From: Lachnospiraceae bacterium
Lineage (GTDB): Bacteria; Bacillota; Clostridia; Lachnospirales; Lachnospiraceae
Assembly: GCA_031272985.1 (NCBI GenBank)
Contig: JAISSU010000024.1
Coordinates: 62,001 to 126,000, forward strand
Direction of reading: 5' to 3'
DNA: 64,000 nt
Part shown: positions 28,322 through 37,011 of the stretch, piece by piece
Layout of the letters: every line of letters begins with the position of its first letter
Numbering within the stretch: the stretch's first letter is position 1
Translations under genes and position numbers: made by a program
Notes under the pieces: model-generated
Databases searched by the model: none
What the model was told of the DNA's origin: nothing
Seen by the model: the letters and a program-made list of their open reading frames with translations, nothing else

Positions 28322-28669
28322 TTACTTAACTAATTCTTTGACCTTTGCTTTCTTTCCTACACGGTCTCTTAAATAGAAAAGTTTAGCGCGCCTTACCTTA
28401 CCCCTGCGGATAACCTCAACCTTTTCAACATTGGGTGAGTGTAACGGCCAAGTCTTCTCAACTCCTATACCATTGGAATTCTTGCGCACGGTAAACGTAG
28501 CTCTGGGGCCACCGCCCTGTCTCTTAAGGACAATACCTTCGAATATCTGGATTCTCTCGCGGTTTCCTTCTTTAATCTTTCCATACACCTTTACGGTGTC
28601 TCCTACATTGAATTCGCTAACGTTTTCTTTTAACTGCTGCGCTTCCAACTCTTTAATTAATTCATTCAT
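28322..28669 (-). CDS. rplS: 50S ribosomal protein L19
   Basis: 115-aa large-subunit protein at the 30S-50S interface. The family core [29 protein letters not shown] and [19 protein letters not shown] is complete, ending in a basic tail. A GGAGG site lies 7 nt before the ATG. It follows trmD by about 110 nt, the standard rpsP-rimM-trmD-rplS order. Confidence 0.99.
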   Translation of the reverse strand: MNELIKELEAQQLKENVSEFNVGDTVKVYGKIKEGNRERIQIFEGIVLKRQGGGPRATFTVRKNSNGIGVEKTWPLHSPNVEKVEVIRRGKVRRAKLFYLRDRVGKKAKVKELVK

Positions 28670-28779
28670 AATGTGACCTCCACATTCTACAGATGCTTAT
28701 AAATACGTATTTGTACCAGCGAAGCATCCGAAATAACAGCCTAAGTATGTTAACATAGTTACTTAATATTTGCAAGTCT

Positions 28780-29625
28780 TTATTTCTTGCGCTTTCCTAA
28801 AGGCTCTCCGGATAGATACATAATGGCATTTTTTAGTTCATCGGAGTTTAGCTCGGCTTTATCTAATAAATCAGGCCTGAATGCCGCCGTGCGTTCAATC
28901 TGACGTTCTCTGCGCCATTTTTCAATATTGGCATGATGTCCCGATAACAATATTTCGGGAACAGCCTTATCATGCCAGACCTCCGGTCTCGTATATTGCG
29001 GGTATTCGAGTAATGAATCCTGAAAACTCTCGAATTCGGTCGAATTGTCATTGTGTAACACACCCGGGATCAACCTAGATACGGCATCAACAAGAATCAT
29101 TGCGGGCATTTCGCCGCCCGTCACAACATAGTCTCCTATTGAAACGTAATCTGTAACGATTTCTTCAAGTACACGCTCGTCAATGCCTTCATAGTGACCG
29201 CAGAGAATAATGAGTTCCTCTTCTTTTGACAGCTCTTGCGCCATTTCCTGTGAAAATTGTTTCCCCAGTGGTGACATGTATATTACACGTGGAGTTTCCC
29301 GCGAAATTGTTTCAAAGGATTTCGAACTAATTATATCGTCTGTTATTGCCTCATCCTGCGTCGTTTCCTTTGGAATAAATCTATCTTCTATTCTTCGTCT
29401 TAAGACGTCCTCATAAGCTAAATACACAGGATCGGCCATCATCAGCATCCCGGCGCCGCCGCCATAGGGATAATCATCCACACTTTGATGTTTGTTTTGC
29501 GCAAAATCCCTGATTTGAACCGCATCAACCTTGATATGCCCCGCCTGTGAGGCACGCTTTAAAATGCTCATATTTAAGCAGGATTCTATCATCTCAGGAA
29601 ACAGCGTCATTATAGTAAAACGCAT
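28780..29625 (-). CDS. trmD: tRNA (guanine-N1)-methyltransferase TrmD
   Basis: SPOUT methyltransferase that makes m1G37 in tRNA and prevents +1 frameshifting. [17 protein letters not shown], the knot sequence [13 protein letters not shown] and [15 protein letters not shown] are all present. At 281 aa it is about 35 residues longer than typical, because of a hydrophilic insert at roughly residues 76-110 between VYLAYEDV and [10 protein letters not shown]. The catalytic regions on either side are normal. It starts 2 nt after rimM. Confidence 0.97.
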   Translation of the reverse strand: MRFTIMTLFPEMIESCLNMSILKRASQAGHIKVDAVQIRDFAQNKHQSVDDYPYGGGAGMLMMADPVYLAYEDVLRRRIEDRFIPKETTQDEAITDDIISSKSFETISRETPRVIYMSPLGKQFSQEMAQELSKEEELIILCGHYEGIDERVLEEIVTDYVSIGDYVVTGGEMPAMILVDAVSRLIPGVLHNDNSTEFESFQDSLLEYPQYTRPEVWHDKAVPEILLSGHHANIEKWRRERQIERTAAFRPDLLDKAELNSDELKNAIMYLSGEPLGKRKK

Positions 29626-29626
29626 A

Positions 29627-30133
29627 TTATAAAAGCCCTTTCATCAAGTGTACAATCATTTTCCCTTCGGGAATATTAACTTCTTTAATGCATTCCTTAA
29701 TCGCAGGAAGCAGGATTTCTCCCGATTCGCCTTCAATGGCATAAACATCATTTGCACCCGTGGAATATACCTCGCGTAATGTACCCAAATAGTTTCCTTC
29801 GTCCGCAAAAACGCTAAGCCCAATTAAGTCCGCAACAAAGTACTCGCCTTCTTCGGGTTGCACTGCATCTTTTCTATCGATCCAAATCCCGTAACCTTTA
29901 TAGCCTTCGATATCCTCAATACGCTCAACACCCATGAACTTTACTATAAGGAACTTTTTGAAGCTTCGACAGCTTTCTATCCTAAGCTCATGCTGATTAG
30001 ATATATTTGAATTTTGCAAAACGACACGCAGTCCATGCTCATAAACCTTCGGGTTGTCCGTAGTCGGAAAAACCTTAACTTCGCCTTTGAGTCCATGGGG
30101 TGATGTTATTACTCCGATTCTTAAATCAGTCAA
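29627..30133 (-). CDS. rimM: 16S rRNA processing protein RimM
   Basis: Assembly factor that binds S19 and helps mature the 30S head. The N-terminal beta-barrel begins [22 protein letters not shown], and the C-terminal PRC domain includes [13 protein letters not shown] and GANDVYAI. The frame is open to 30184, but homologues begin just before RIGxI. A TTG at 30133, with GGTGG about 7 nt upstream and overlapping the khpA stop by 8 nt, is the better start (168 aa). Confidence 0.94.
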   Translation of the reverse strand: MTDLRIGVITSPHGLKGEVKVFPTTDNPKVYEHGLRVVLQNSNISNQHELRIESCRSFKKFLIVKFMGVERIEDIEGYKGYGIWIDRKDAVQPEEGEYFVADLIGLSVFADEGNYLGTLREVYSTGANDVYAIEGESGEILLPAIKECIKEVNIPEGKMIVHLMKGLL

Positions 30134-30356
30134 GAATATCCACCGAAACCTTTTTATCGTCTTTCGCCGCAGCCGCTTTAACAACAGCGCGTATAGCCTT
30201 TGCTATTCTACCTTGTTTTCCGATAATCTTTCCCATATCATCTGGTGAGACTTTCACCTCGATTACGGTTTGTTCTTTATCTTCTTTTTCGTTAATTTCG
30301 ACCTCATCGGGTTTATCGACGAGTGCCTTAATAATGACTTCTACCAAGTCTTTCAT
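30126..30356 (-). CDS. khpA: KH-domain RNA-binding protein KhpA (YlqC)
   Basis: 76-aa protein consisting of a single KH domain with the GxxG loop in MGKIIGKQGRIAKAIRAVV. In Firmicutes KhpA pairs with KhpB/Jag to regulate cell-division and envelope mRNAs. I start at the ATG at 30356 because GGAGG lies 5 nt upstream; an upstream TTG in frame overlaps that Shine-Dalgarno. It sits between rpsP and rimM, its conserved place. Confidence 0.96.
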   Translation of the reverse strand: MKDLVEVIIKALVDKPDEVEINEKEDKEQTVIEVKVSPDDMGKIIGKQGRIAKAIRAVVKAAAAKDDKKVSVDILD

Positions 30357-30420
30357 GATTGCCTCCAATTAGCCGCATACAACGGCACAATACTAAATAA
30401 AATAAGCTTCCCCCGCTTCG

Positions 30421-30666
30421 TTATTTTACGATGCCGGCAATTTTAAAGATCTTTCCAACCGCTTCTGTAGGCTGGGCGCCGTTAGCTATCCATTTCTTTG
30501 CTGCTTCCTCGTCCACCTTGAAAACGCTCGGATCCTGATTAGGGTCATACGAACCTATTTCTTCAATAAATTTTCCGTCTCTGGGAGATCTGGCGTCCGC
30601 TACAACTATCCTGTAGAAAGGCGCTTTTTTCTTTCCCATTCTCTTAAGTCTGATTTTTACTGCCAT
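30421..30666 (-). CDS. rpsP: 30S ribosomal protein S16
   Basis: 81-aa small-subunit protein, starting [20 protein letters not shown], with the family motif [20 protein letters not shown]. The ATG at 30666 has GGAGG 8 nt upstream; the TTG two codons earlier is not needed. It follows ffh. Confidence 0.99.
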   Translation of the reverse strand: MAVKIRLKRMGKKKAPFYRIVVADARSPRDGKFIEEIGSYDPNQDPSVFKVDEEAAKKWIANGAQPTEAVGKIFKIAGIVK

Positions 30667-30716
30667 TTTCAATTCCTCCGTTGTTAATACTAATGTTTTA
30701 TTTAATCTTATTTATG

Positions 30717-32096
30717 TTAAAAAGGAAATTTAGCAAATCCCTTCTTACCACCTTTTCCAAATGTCTTCATCATCTGGCGCATTGATTCGAATTGCTTTAC
30801 CATGCGATTTACATCAGCTACCTGAACGCCAGCTCCCCTCGCTATGCGTGCCTTTCTCGAAGGGTTCAACAAATCAGGATTTCGGCGTTCCTTGATGGTC
30901 ATGGAGCAAATCATTGCTTCCATTTTTTTCATTTGATCCTCGGCCTGCTTTGTCTGATCATCGCTTAGACCTTTCATCTTTTTACCGCCAAAGCCGCCCA
31001 TGCCTGAAAGTCCGGGAAGCATTCCCATAATCCCCGAAAGACCTCCCAGATTCTTCATCTGTCTGGTGCTTTCTAAATAATCCTCAAAATCAAACGAAGC
31101 CTTTTTTATTTTCTGCGAAAGGTTTTTCGCCGTTTCTTCATTTATAGATGCCTCAGCTTTTTCGATGAGGCTTAAGACATCGCCCATTCCGAGGATGCGG
31201 CCTGCCATTCTGTCGGGATAAAAATCCTCCAAATCGCTGATTTTTTCTCCCATTCCGGCATACAATATAGGGACATCAGTAACCGCACGGATGCTAAGAG
31301 CCGCGCCGCCTCTGGTATCACCGTCGAGTTTCGTGAGGATTACACCGTCAATTCCCGTCTGCGTGGCGAATTCTTTTGCGACATTCACTGCCTCCTGACC
31401 GGTCATGGCATCCAATATAAGAAAAGTCTGATGCACATTTATCTCATCTTTAACAGCGGACAGCTCGGACATCATTTCTTCATCTATCTGCAGGCGACCG
31501 GCAGTATCCAAGATAACGAGTTTATTACCATGCTTGCCGGCATATTCCAGTGAATCTTTAACAATCTCTTTCACCTTTTCGGTGCCGTTTCCCTTTGATT
31601 CCTTTTCTGATGAAAAGAAATCAACTCCGCACTTTTCAGCATTTAGCTTTAGTTGCCTGGCGGCTGCAGGCCGATAGACATCACAAGGCACCAATAATGG
31701 CTTTTTCCCTTTTTCTTTGAACTTCCCTGCGAGCTTGCCGGCAGTGGTAGTTTTTCCTGCGCCTTGGAGACCGATGAGCATCCAAACTGTGATAGCACTT
31801 CCTGCGGCAAATACAGGTTCCTTACGGTCATTACCAAGTAAAGATATCAATTCTTCATTGACAATTTTTACGATAGTCTGTCCGGGATTCAATCCTTCCA
31901 GAACATTCGTGCCATAAGCCTTTTCAGAGATGCCGGAAACAAACTCCTTTACGACCTTGAAATTAACATCAGCCGCCAATAAGGCTCTTTTAATTTCCTT
32001 AATACCATCGTCGACATCCTGTTTCGAAAGGCGTCCTTTTCGTTTCAAAGAAGAAAAAATATTTTGTAATCTCTCACTCAAAGAGTCAAATGCCAT
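30717..32096 (-). CDS. ffh: Signal recognition particle protein Ffh
   Basis: SRP54 GTPase that binds signal peptides and 4.5S-type RNA and targets ribosomes to SecYEG. It has an N domain, a G domain with P-loop GLQGAGKTTTAGKLAG, DVYRPAAARQL, LDTAGR and TKLDGDTRGG, then a Met-rich M domain (about residues 320-459) including the GMLPGLSGMGG linker and the SKxRIARGAG-type RNA-binding helix (here SRKARIARGAG). It overlaps the ylxM stop by one base (TAATG), so it is translationally coupled. Confidence 0.99.
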   Translation of the reverse strand: MAFDSLSERLQNIFSSLKRKGRLSKQDVDDGIKEIKRALLAADVNFKVVKEFVSGISEKAYGTNVLEGLNPGQTIVKIVNEELISLLGNDRKEPVFAAGSAITVWMLIGLQGAGKTTTAGKLAGKFKEKGKKPLLVPCDVYRPAAARQLKLNAEKCGVDFFSSEKESKGNGTEKVKEIVKDSLEYAGKHGNKLVILDTAGRLQIDEEMMSELSAVKDEINVHQTFLILDAMTGQEAVNVAKEFATQTGIDGVILTKLDGDTRGGAALSIRAVTDVPILYAGMGEKISDLEDFYPDRMAGRILGMGDVLSLIEKAEASINEETAKNLSQKIKKASFDFEDYLESTRQMKNLGGLSGIMGMLPGLSGMGGFGGKKMKGLSDDQTKQAEDQMKKMEAMICSMTIKERRNPDLLNPSRKARIARGAGVQVADVNRMVKQFESMRQMMKTFGKGGKKGFAKFPF

Positions 32097-32455
32097 TATG
32101 CTTCCTCAATAATCTTATCAGCCAGAATCTTAATTTTATCTAGTTCATAATCCTTTTCACATGATGCACTCAGGGAACTTTTTGCCCTAAGAGCAGCTTT
32201 ACGAATGAGACCCGCATCTTCACGGATTTTCAGAAAGCGTTCCATGATTCCCAGCTTTGCTTCGTAATCCAAAAGTGTCTTATTTGAGCGGGTAATCAGA
32301 TCATGTATTCCCTGCCTGCTGATTCCATATTCCTCGGATAATTCACTCAAGGACAAATCTTCCGAAATATACTTTTCGAAAATCTCTTTTTGCCTGTCGG
32401 TCAGCAATTCCCCATAGAAATCAAATAGGAGACTCTGAGTAAATCTGTCATCCAT
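32096..32455 (-). CDS. ylxM: YlxM/UPF0122 helix-turn-helix protein
   Basis: 119-aa sigma-factor-like HTH protein of the YlxM family, which stimulates SRP GTPase activity in streptococci. It starts FTQSLLFDFYGELLTDRQKE, with the HTH segment LSLSELSEEYGISRQGIHDLI. It is the first gene of the ylxM-ffh-rpsP-khpA-rimM-trmD-rplS run and follows a terminator that insulates it from the thioesterase gene upstream. Confidence 0.96.
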   Translation of the reverse strand: MDDRFTQSLLFDFYGELLTDRQKEIFEKYISEDLSLSELSEEYGISRQGIHDLITRSNKTLLDYEAKLGIMERFLKIREDAGLIRKAALRAKSSLSASCEKDYELDKIKILADKIIEEA

Positions 32456-32525
32456 CTATCCCGCTCCTCATCCGAGCCTTCCTCGGAATAATACCGGTGA
32501 CTTTTTTACACCTTGTGCATAATAT

Positions 32526-32569
32526 AATAAAAAAATAAGGGTGTCAAGTGTTTTTTCTTGACACCCTTA
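32526..32569 (-). terminator. Intrinsic terminator of the thioesterase gene
   Basis: TAAGGGTGTCAAG (32536-32548) and CTTGACACCCTTA (32557-32569) give a perfect 13-bp stem. On the minus strand it is followed by a long T-run. Confidence 0.93.
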
Positions 32570-32583
32570 CTTCTTTCGTAGAT

Positions 32584-33060
32584 TCAGAATCCTTGAGCTG
32601 TGCGCATTTTGCGCATTTCACGGCGTTTTTCGGCGTTTGCCCACTCTTCTTTTTCTTCGGGCGTTTCTAAAATTAACCTCGGAACACGGGCGGGTTTATC
32701 ATTTTCATCTATTGCTACCATCGTAAAATAAGCGCGGTTTATCTCGCAACGGCTACCGTCGCGACTCTCTATAAAAGTCTCCACTCTTATCTCCATTGAG
32801 GTATTCCCAACATATGTAATTTTCCCTGTGATTACTATTATGTCACTTTGGTAAGCGGCTCTGAGAAACTGAAGATTATCCACTGAAGCCGTCGTGGTCA
32901 TTCCATGAGTGTGTCTTTTGCTCGTAAGTCCCGCGACCTCATCCATCCATTGCATTAAAGTCCCCCCAAAAAGTCGCCCTGCCGAATTGATATGAACCGG
33001 TCGCACTACGTGAATCGTCTCAACAAAAGAATCGCTGACGCGCTTTGCTGGTTTTTCCAT
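32584..33060 (-). CDS. Acyl-CoA thioesterase, hotdog fold (YciA/BFIT-like)
   Basis: 158-aa cytosolic hotdog-fold thioesterase. The family motif HINSAGRLFGGTLMQWMDEVAG contains the catalytic Asp, and ASVDNLQFLRAAYQSDII with GNTSMEIRVET forms the strand region. A short charged C-terminal helix follows. The frame starts at a TTG at 33084, but AAAGGA 9 nt before the ATG at 33060 and homologue alignment favour the latter. Substrate chain length cannot be predicted. Confidence 0.92.
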   Translation of the reverse strand: MEKPAKRVSDSFVETIHVVRPVHINSAGRLFGGTLMQWMDEVAGLTSKRHTHGMTTTASVDNLQFLRAAYQSDIIVITGKITYVGNTSMEIRVETFIESRDGSRCEINRAYFTMVAIDENDKPARVPRLILETPEEKEEWANAEKRREMRKMRTAQGF

Positions 33061-33120
33061 AATTATAATTCCTTTCAAAATCAAGATGCTCTAAATATTT
33101 GTTTTGCTAAAATATGTGCT

Positions 33121-33879
33121 TTATATTATCAAATCTTTCAGGAATATCAGATATTCCCGTAGATAGTAGCTTGGAAGCATGTAATAAGGACTCGCACATG
33201 GTAGCGCTTCGCTCTCTAATCCTTCTTCTTTCGCCAAGCGTTTTGCTCTCCAGGCATGGAATTCATTGGTCACAAACACAGTAGTGTAATCGCCCCAGAA
33301 CACCTCGTCAAGAATCTTTTTTGAAAACCTGAAATTCTCCTGAGTGCTGGTCGATTCATCCTCACAAACTATCGCTCCCTCCGAAATATCATGCTCAATT
33401 AAATACTCTTTCATTGCGTCAGCCTCAGGCATTATCTCATCAGTGCCCTGACCTCCTGAGACTACAATTACTGTAGTTGGACTCTTTAAGTGATACTCAA
33501 TAGCCTTGTCCAATCTCCCTGCTAAAGTAAGGCTCACCTTTTCACCTTTTAGTCCGGCGCCGAGCACTATTACTGCATCCTTGCCTTTTTCGGGAACATT
33601 CCTGCCATCCTTTAATATTGTCATAAAAAACACTATAAAAGTTGTCAGGAATACAAATACTCCCATATGGAAAATCACTTTCAGGAATTTCCAAAATCCT
33701 TTTTTGGCTTTTTGCGAATTGCAAAGCCACGCGTAAATCAATAGCATAACTCCGATAATCCCCGCAAGATATGAACCGAGATTAGTCGGAAACATTACCA
33801 CCTGTATCACAGTGTAAAGTATAAGCAAGCCGGCGAAGATGATACAGAGAACAATACCAACTTTCCTAAGCTTCGACAT
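33121..33879 (-). CDS. YdcF/SanA-like DUF218 membrane protein
   Basis: 252-aa protein with three N-terminal membrane helices (roughly residues 5-25, 33-52 and 65-90), then a DUF218 Rossmann-like domain: DAVIVLGAGLKGEKVSLTLAGRLDKAI, IVVSGGQGTDEIMPEADAM, STSTQENFRFSK and TNEFHAWRAKRLA. DUF218 proteins such as SanA and ElyC affect envelope integrity; the exact reaction is unknown. I start at 33879, where AAGGAGA lies 10 nt before an ATG, rather than at 33936. Confidence 0.9.
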   Translation of the reverse strand: MSKLRKVGIVLCIIFAGLLILYTVIQVVMFPTNLGSYLAGIIGVMLLIYAWLCNSQKAKKGFWKFLKVIFHMGVFVFLTTFIVFFMTILKDGRNVPEKGKDAVIVLGAGLKGEKVSLTLAGRLDKAIEYHLKSPTTVIVVSGGQGTDEIMPEADAMKEYLIEHDISEGAIVCEDESTSTQENFRFSKKILDEVFWGDYTTVFVTNEFHAWRAKRLAKEEGLESEALPCASPYYMLPSYYLREYLIFLKDLII

Positions 33880-34025
33880 TTTATAAAATCTCCTTTTCTT
33901 AGCTCTTATTATAGAGATTATTCTTCTCTTAAGCAAGTTTGTATTGATTTTTTAGTCAAAATGAGTGATTATAAGACTTGTAGGTAGTCGTATGGGGACG
34001 ACGTAATATCCTGCAGGGAGGTTTT

Positions 34026-34766
34026 ATGCGTAATATCAGATTATTGATTGAGTACGACGGCGGGCGTTATCGCGGTTGGAAAAAGCCGGAAAAAGACGCT
34101 ATCAGCGCTTCTGTTTCCGATAAGATTATTGCTGTTTTAAAGGAAATGACCGACGATCCGGATGTTGAGCTGTTCGGTGCTCTGCGTACAGAGCCAGGAG
34201 TGCACGCTTACGGACAGGTAGCCAATTTTAAAACTAATTCGCTGCTTTCTGCGGATGAAATGAAAAGTTATTTAAATAAATACCTTCCCATGGACATCGC
34301 AATCGTCAGTGTGACGGAGGTTCCATTAAGGTTTTCAGCAGGTTTGAATGCTACTTCAAAGACATATCTTTTCAGGTATTGTATTGATAATGTCGCGCCG
34401 ATTTTCCATCGTAATTACATCGTACATTGCCATAAGGTACCTTCTGTTGACAGAATGCGAAAAGCAGCCAGATATTTTTTGGGGCGGCATGACTTTAGAT
34501 ATTTCTCTTCCGGAAAAACCGATAAAAGTACGATACGAGAGATTTATTCCATTGATTTTACGGAATATGAAAATGAATTTCAGATAACCATCCATGCCAA
34601 TGATTTTCTTCACCATATGGCGAGACTAATAATCGGGACTTTACTCGAAATAGGCTACGGCACCTATGATGTCGAGGATGTTCGGCTCGCGTTTTCGGGA
34701 GATATCCCGCCCGGTTCACTATGTGATCCCAAGGGACTGTTCCTCAAGGATGTGACGTATTCGTAA
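34026..34766 (+). CDS. TruA-like pseudouridine synthase with Asp-to-Glu active site
   Basis: 246 aa, clearly of the TruA fold: IRLLIEYDGGRYRGWK at the start, then RFSAGLNATSKTYLFRY, DFRYFSSG and NDFLHHMARLIIGTLLEIG. The catalytic motif, GRTDAGVHA in TruA, reads LRTEPGVHAYGQV, so the essential Asp is Glu56. This may be a diverged paralogue with altered or lost activity, and the genome probably has another truA near its usual ribosomal cluster (inference). A GGAGG lies 4 nt before the ATG. It is on the plus strand, alone. Confidence 0.88.
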   Translation: MRNIRLLIEYDGGRYRGWKKPEKDAISASVSDKIIAVLKEMTDDPDVELFGALRTEPGVHAYGQVANFKTNSLLSADEMKSYLNKYLPMDIAIVSVTEVPLRFSAGLNATSKTYLFRYCIDNVAPIFHRNYIVHCHKVPSVDRMRKAARYFLGRHDFRYFSSGKTDKSTIREIYSIDFTEYENEFQITIHANDFLHHMARLIIGTLLEIGYGTYDVEDVRLAFSGDIPPGSLCDPKGLFLKDVTYS

Positions 34767-34801
34767 ATCAAAAAATTTCAACATTCTGTGGGCAATAGCG
34801 A

Positions 34802-35791
34802 TTAGCGCAGAGTCACTTCGCCTGCCAACGAAGTATTAAAAATCGTCCGAACCTCTTCGGGCGTTTTTGTGTTTCCGAGCGCCCACATGAGCTTTGTCAC
34901 CGCGGCTTCGCTCGTCATATCACGCCCTTCAATGACGCCTGCCGAAAGAGCCATACGCCCAACCTCATAAATCGTAAAATCGCTGGGCTCATAAAGGCAC
35001 TGGCTGACCACGACAATGCTGACACCCTTTTCGACAGCTTTTTTTAACTCGACGACTAAATTACGCCTGAATACGTGCAGACCGCCCGCACCAAAGGCCT
35101 CAATCACGATTCCTTTATAACCTGCATCAATCAGCATTTGTAAGGATTTAGGAGTAGTTCCGGGAACGAGCTTTAATAAAAAGACATCGGGACAGAGATC
35201 GGGTTTAAAATCGTAAGATCCAGTCTTTTCGATTATTGTATTAAATACCAGTCCTCTCGCATCCGCTTGGGCAATAGGGTTTTGATTTATGCTCTCAAAA
35301 GCACTAAAACTCCTTGTTCTTGCCTTCACTGCTCGGGTCGCGAGAATGACTTTTCGATCAAATGCAATGAACACCCCGGGGTACCCGCTCCCCGCAAAAG
35401 TAAACGCGATATGAAGATTCGCTATAGCATCTGTCAGAGGGTGATCGGCGGGCAATTGGGACCCCGTGAGCACCACCGGAATTTCTATTCCTCTAAGCAT
35501 ATAGGCTAAAATCGAGGAAGTATAAGCCATTGTGTCGGTCCCGTGAGTAATGACAATCCCATCATATTCATTTTTCCGAGAATCAATTTCTATAGCTAAT
35601 GACTGCCATTCTTCGGGCTGAATATTGCTGGAGTCTAAGCGAAACATCTCATGGACATCTACCGAAAAACCGGCGCCCACATTCGCAAGTCCTATAATAT
35701 CAATTCCACGCTCAGGTGACAGCCCGTTTTCGCCGTCCATACTGGCAATCGTACCACCTGTGGTAAGGACTAAAATCCTTTTCTCTTCCAT
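34802..35791 (-). CDS. ansA: L-asparaginase, type I (cytosolic)
   Basis: 329-aa enzyme hydrolysing asparagine to aspartate. Both catalytic Thr motifs are present: LVLTTGGTIASMD (Thr near 12) and GIVITHGTDTMAYT (Thr-Asp-Lys-type triad region), with VLTGSQLPADHPLTDA. There is no signal peptide, fitting the cytosolic AnsA type. Its ATG overlaps the trpS stop by one base (TAATG), so it is co-translated with trpS. Confidence 0.95.
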   Translation of the reverse strand: MEEKRILVLTTGGTIASMDGENGLSPERGIDIIGLANVGAGFSVDVHEMFRLDSSNIQPEEWQSLAIEIDSRKNEYDGIVITHGTDTMAYTSSILAYMLRGIEIPVVLTGSQLPADHPLTDAIANLHIAFTFAGSGYPGVFIAFDRKVILATRAVKARTRSFSAFESINQNPIAQADARGLVFNTIIEKTGSYDFKPDLCPDVFLLKLVPGTTPKSLQMLIDAGYKGIVIEAFGAGGLHVFRRNLVVELKKAVEKGVSIVVVSQCLYEPSDFTIYEVGRMALSAGVIEGRDMTSEAAVTKLMWALGNTKTPEEVRTIFNTSLAGEVTLR

Positions 35792-36795
35792 TACCTGACC
35801 CTCTCCGGGAATCCGACCTTTTTCTGAACCTTTCTGAGAGTTTTGTTAGCCGCATATGCCGCTCTTTCGGCATTATTTTTTATAACCGAATCAATATAAG
35901 CCTTATCCTTTTCAAGCCGTGCGACTTCTTCATGAAGCGGTCTTAATACACTGTTAACCGCTTCGGCTACGGCTAATTTAAAATCACCATAGCCTTTCCC
36001 TGCGAATTCCTTTTCGACTTCGGCAGGTGATTTTTCCATACATGCGCCGTAAATATCAATGAGATTACGTAAGCCCGGCTGTTCCTCGCAGTACCTGATT
36101 TCACCGATAGAGTCCGTAACTGCCCTCTTGCATTTTCGAAGCACATCATCAGGAGAATCCATTAAATAAATACTGGCATTAGGGTTTTCATCGGATTTGG
36201 ACATCTTTTTTTCGGGTTCTTGTAAACTCATTATTCTGGCACCGGTCTTTCCGAAATAAGGCTCAGGGATAGTAAAAACATCGCCGTAGAGATTATTGAA
36301 TCGCTCCGCAATATCACGCGTAATCTCGATGTGCTGTTTTTGGTCTGACCCTACGGGCACAATATCCGATTGGAACAAAAGAATATCCGCTGCCATCAAT
36401 ACGGGATAAGTGTATAATCCGGCATTAATATTATCGGAGTGCTTTTCAGCTTTGTCCTTAAACTGCGTCATCCTGTTCAATTCGCCCATATATGTAAAAC
36501 AATTGAGTATCCATGCAAGTTCAGCGTGAGCAGAAACGTGCGACTGATAATACAGGCAATTCTTTTCAGGATCGAGTCCCGCTCCGATATAAAGCGTCAA
36601 AAGTGCTCTTGCTCGCTTTCGCAAAACACCCGGATCCTGCCTGACAGTGATAGAATGCTCATCTACCACGCAATAAAAACAATCATACTCGTCGCTTAAG
36701 CTTACCCAATTCTTAAGTGCTCCCAGATAATTACCGAGAGTCAGATTCCCTGTCGCCTGCATACCGCTGAATAAAACTTTTCTATTATCTAACAT
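35791..36795 (-). CDS. trpS: Tryptophanyl-tRNA synthetase
   Basis: Class I aminoacyl-tRNA synthetase, 334 aa, normal length. The HIGH-equivalent is TGNLTLGNYLGALKNW near residue 15, KMSKS is at 197-201, and MAADILLFQSDIVPVGSDQKQHIEITRD lies between them. A GAGGTT site precedes the ATG. No T-box leader is visible upstream; instead a repeated promoter-like sequence lies at 36837-36874. Confidence 0.98.
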   Translation of the reverse strand: MLDNRKVLFSGMQATGNLTLGNYLGALKNWVSLSDEYDCFYCVVDEHSITVRQDPGVLRKRARALLTLYIGAGLDPEKNCLYYQSHVSAHAELAWILNCFTYMGELNRMTQFKDKAEKHSDNINAGLYTYPVLMAADILLFQSDIVPVGSDQKQHIEITRDIAERFNNLYGDVFTIPEPYFGKTGARIMSLQEPEKKMSKSDENPNASIYLMDSPDDVLRKCKRAVTDSIGEIRYCEEQPGLRNLIDIYGACMEKSPAEVEKEFAGKGYGDFKLAVAEAVNSVLRPLHEEVARLEKDKAYIDSVIKNNAERAAYAANKTLRKVQKKVGFPERVR

Positions 36796-36836
36796 AACAA
36801 CCTCTCAAACTAAAAATTTTCCGCTATTTACTATAC

Positions 36837-36874
36837 CATATAAACAAAAGACTTGCCATTATTGTTTTTTATAC
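36837..36874. repeat. Direct repeat copy 1 (38 bp) flanking the CPBP segment
   Basis: This 38-bp sequence matches 38093-38130 at 36 of 38 positions. It contains the same TTGCCA -35-like hexamer as the luxS promoter but lacks a -10 at the right distance. Confidence 0.9.
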
Positions 36875-36907
36875 GTCAACAACCCGCTCTTAAAGGGTAG
36901 ACTTGCA

Positions 36908-36927
36908 AGGCCCGCTAACGCGGGCCT
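36908..36927. repeat. GC-rich hairpin between trpS and the CPBP gene
   Basis: AGGCCCGC (36908-36915) and GCGGGCCT (36920-36927) form a perfect 8-bp stem with a TAAC loop about 85 nt downstream of the CPBP gene. No U-tract follows on either strand, so it is a weak terminator at best. Confidence 0.6.
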
Positions 36928-37011
36928 GACATGCGATTGATTTCTAACGAAAACTTTCGACAATCGTTCGGGTATTTAGGGGGCCATATGATAGTTAGCG
37001 CGGATCTATAT

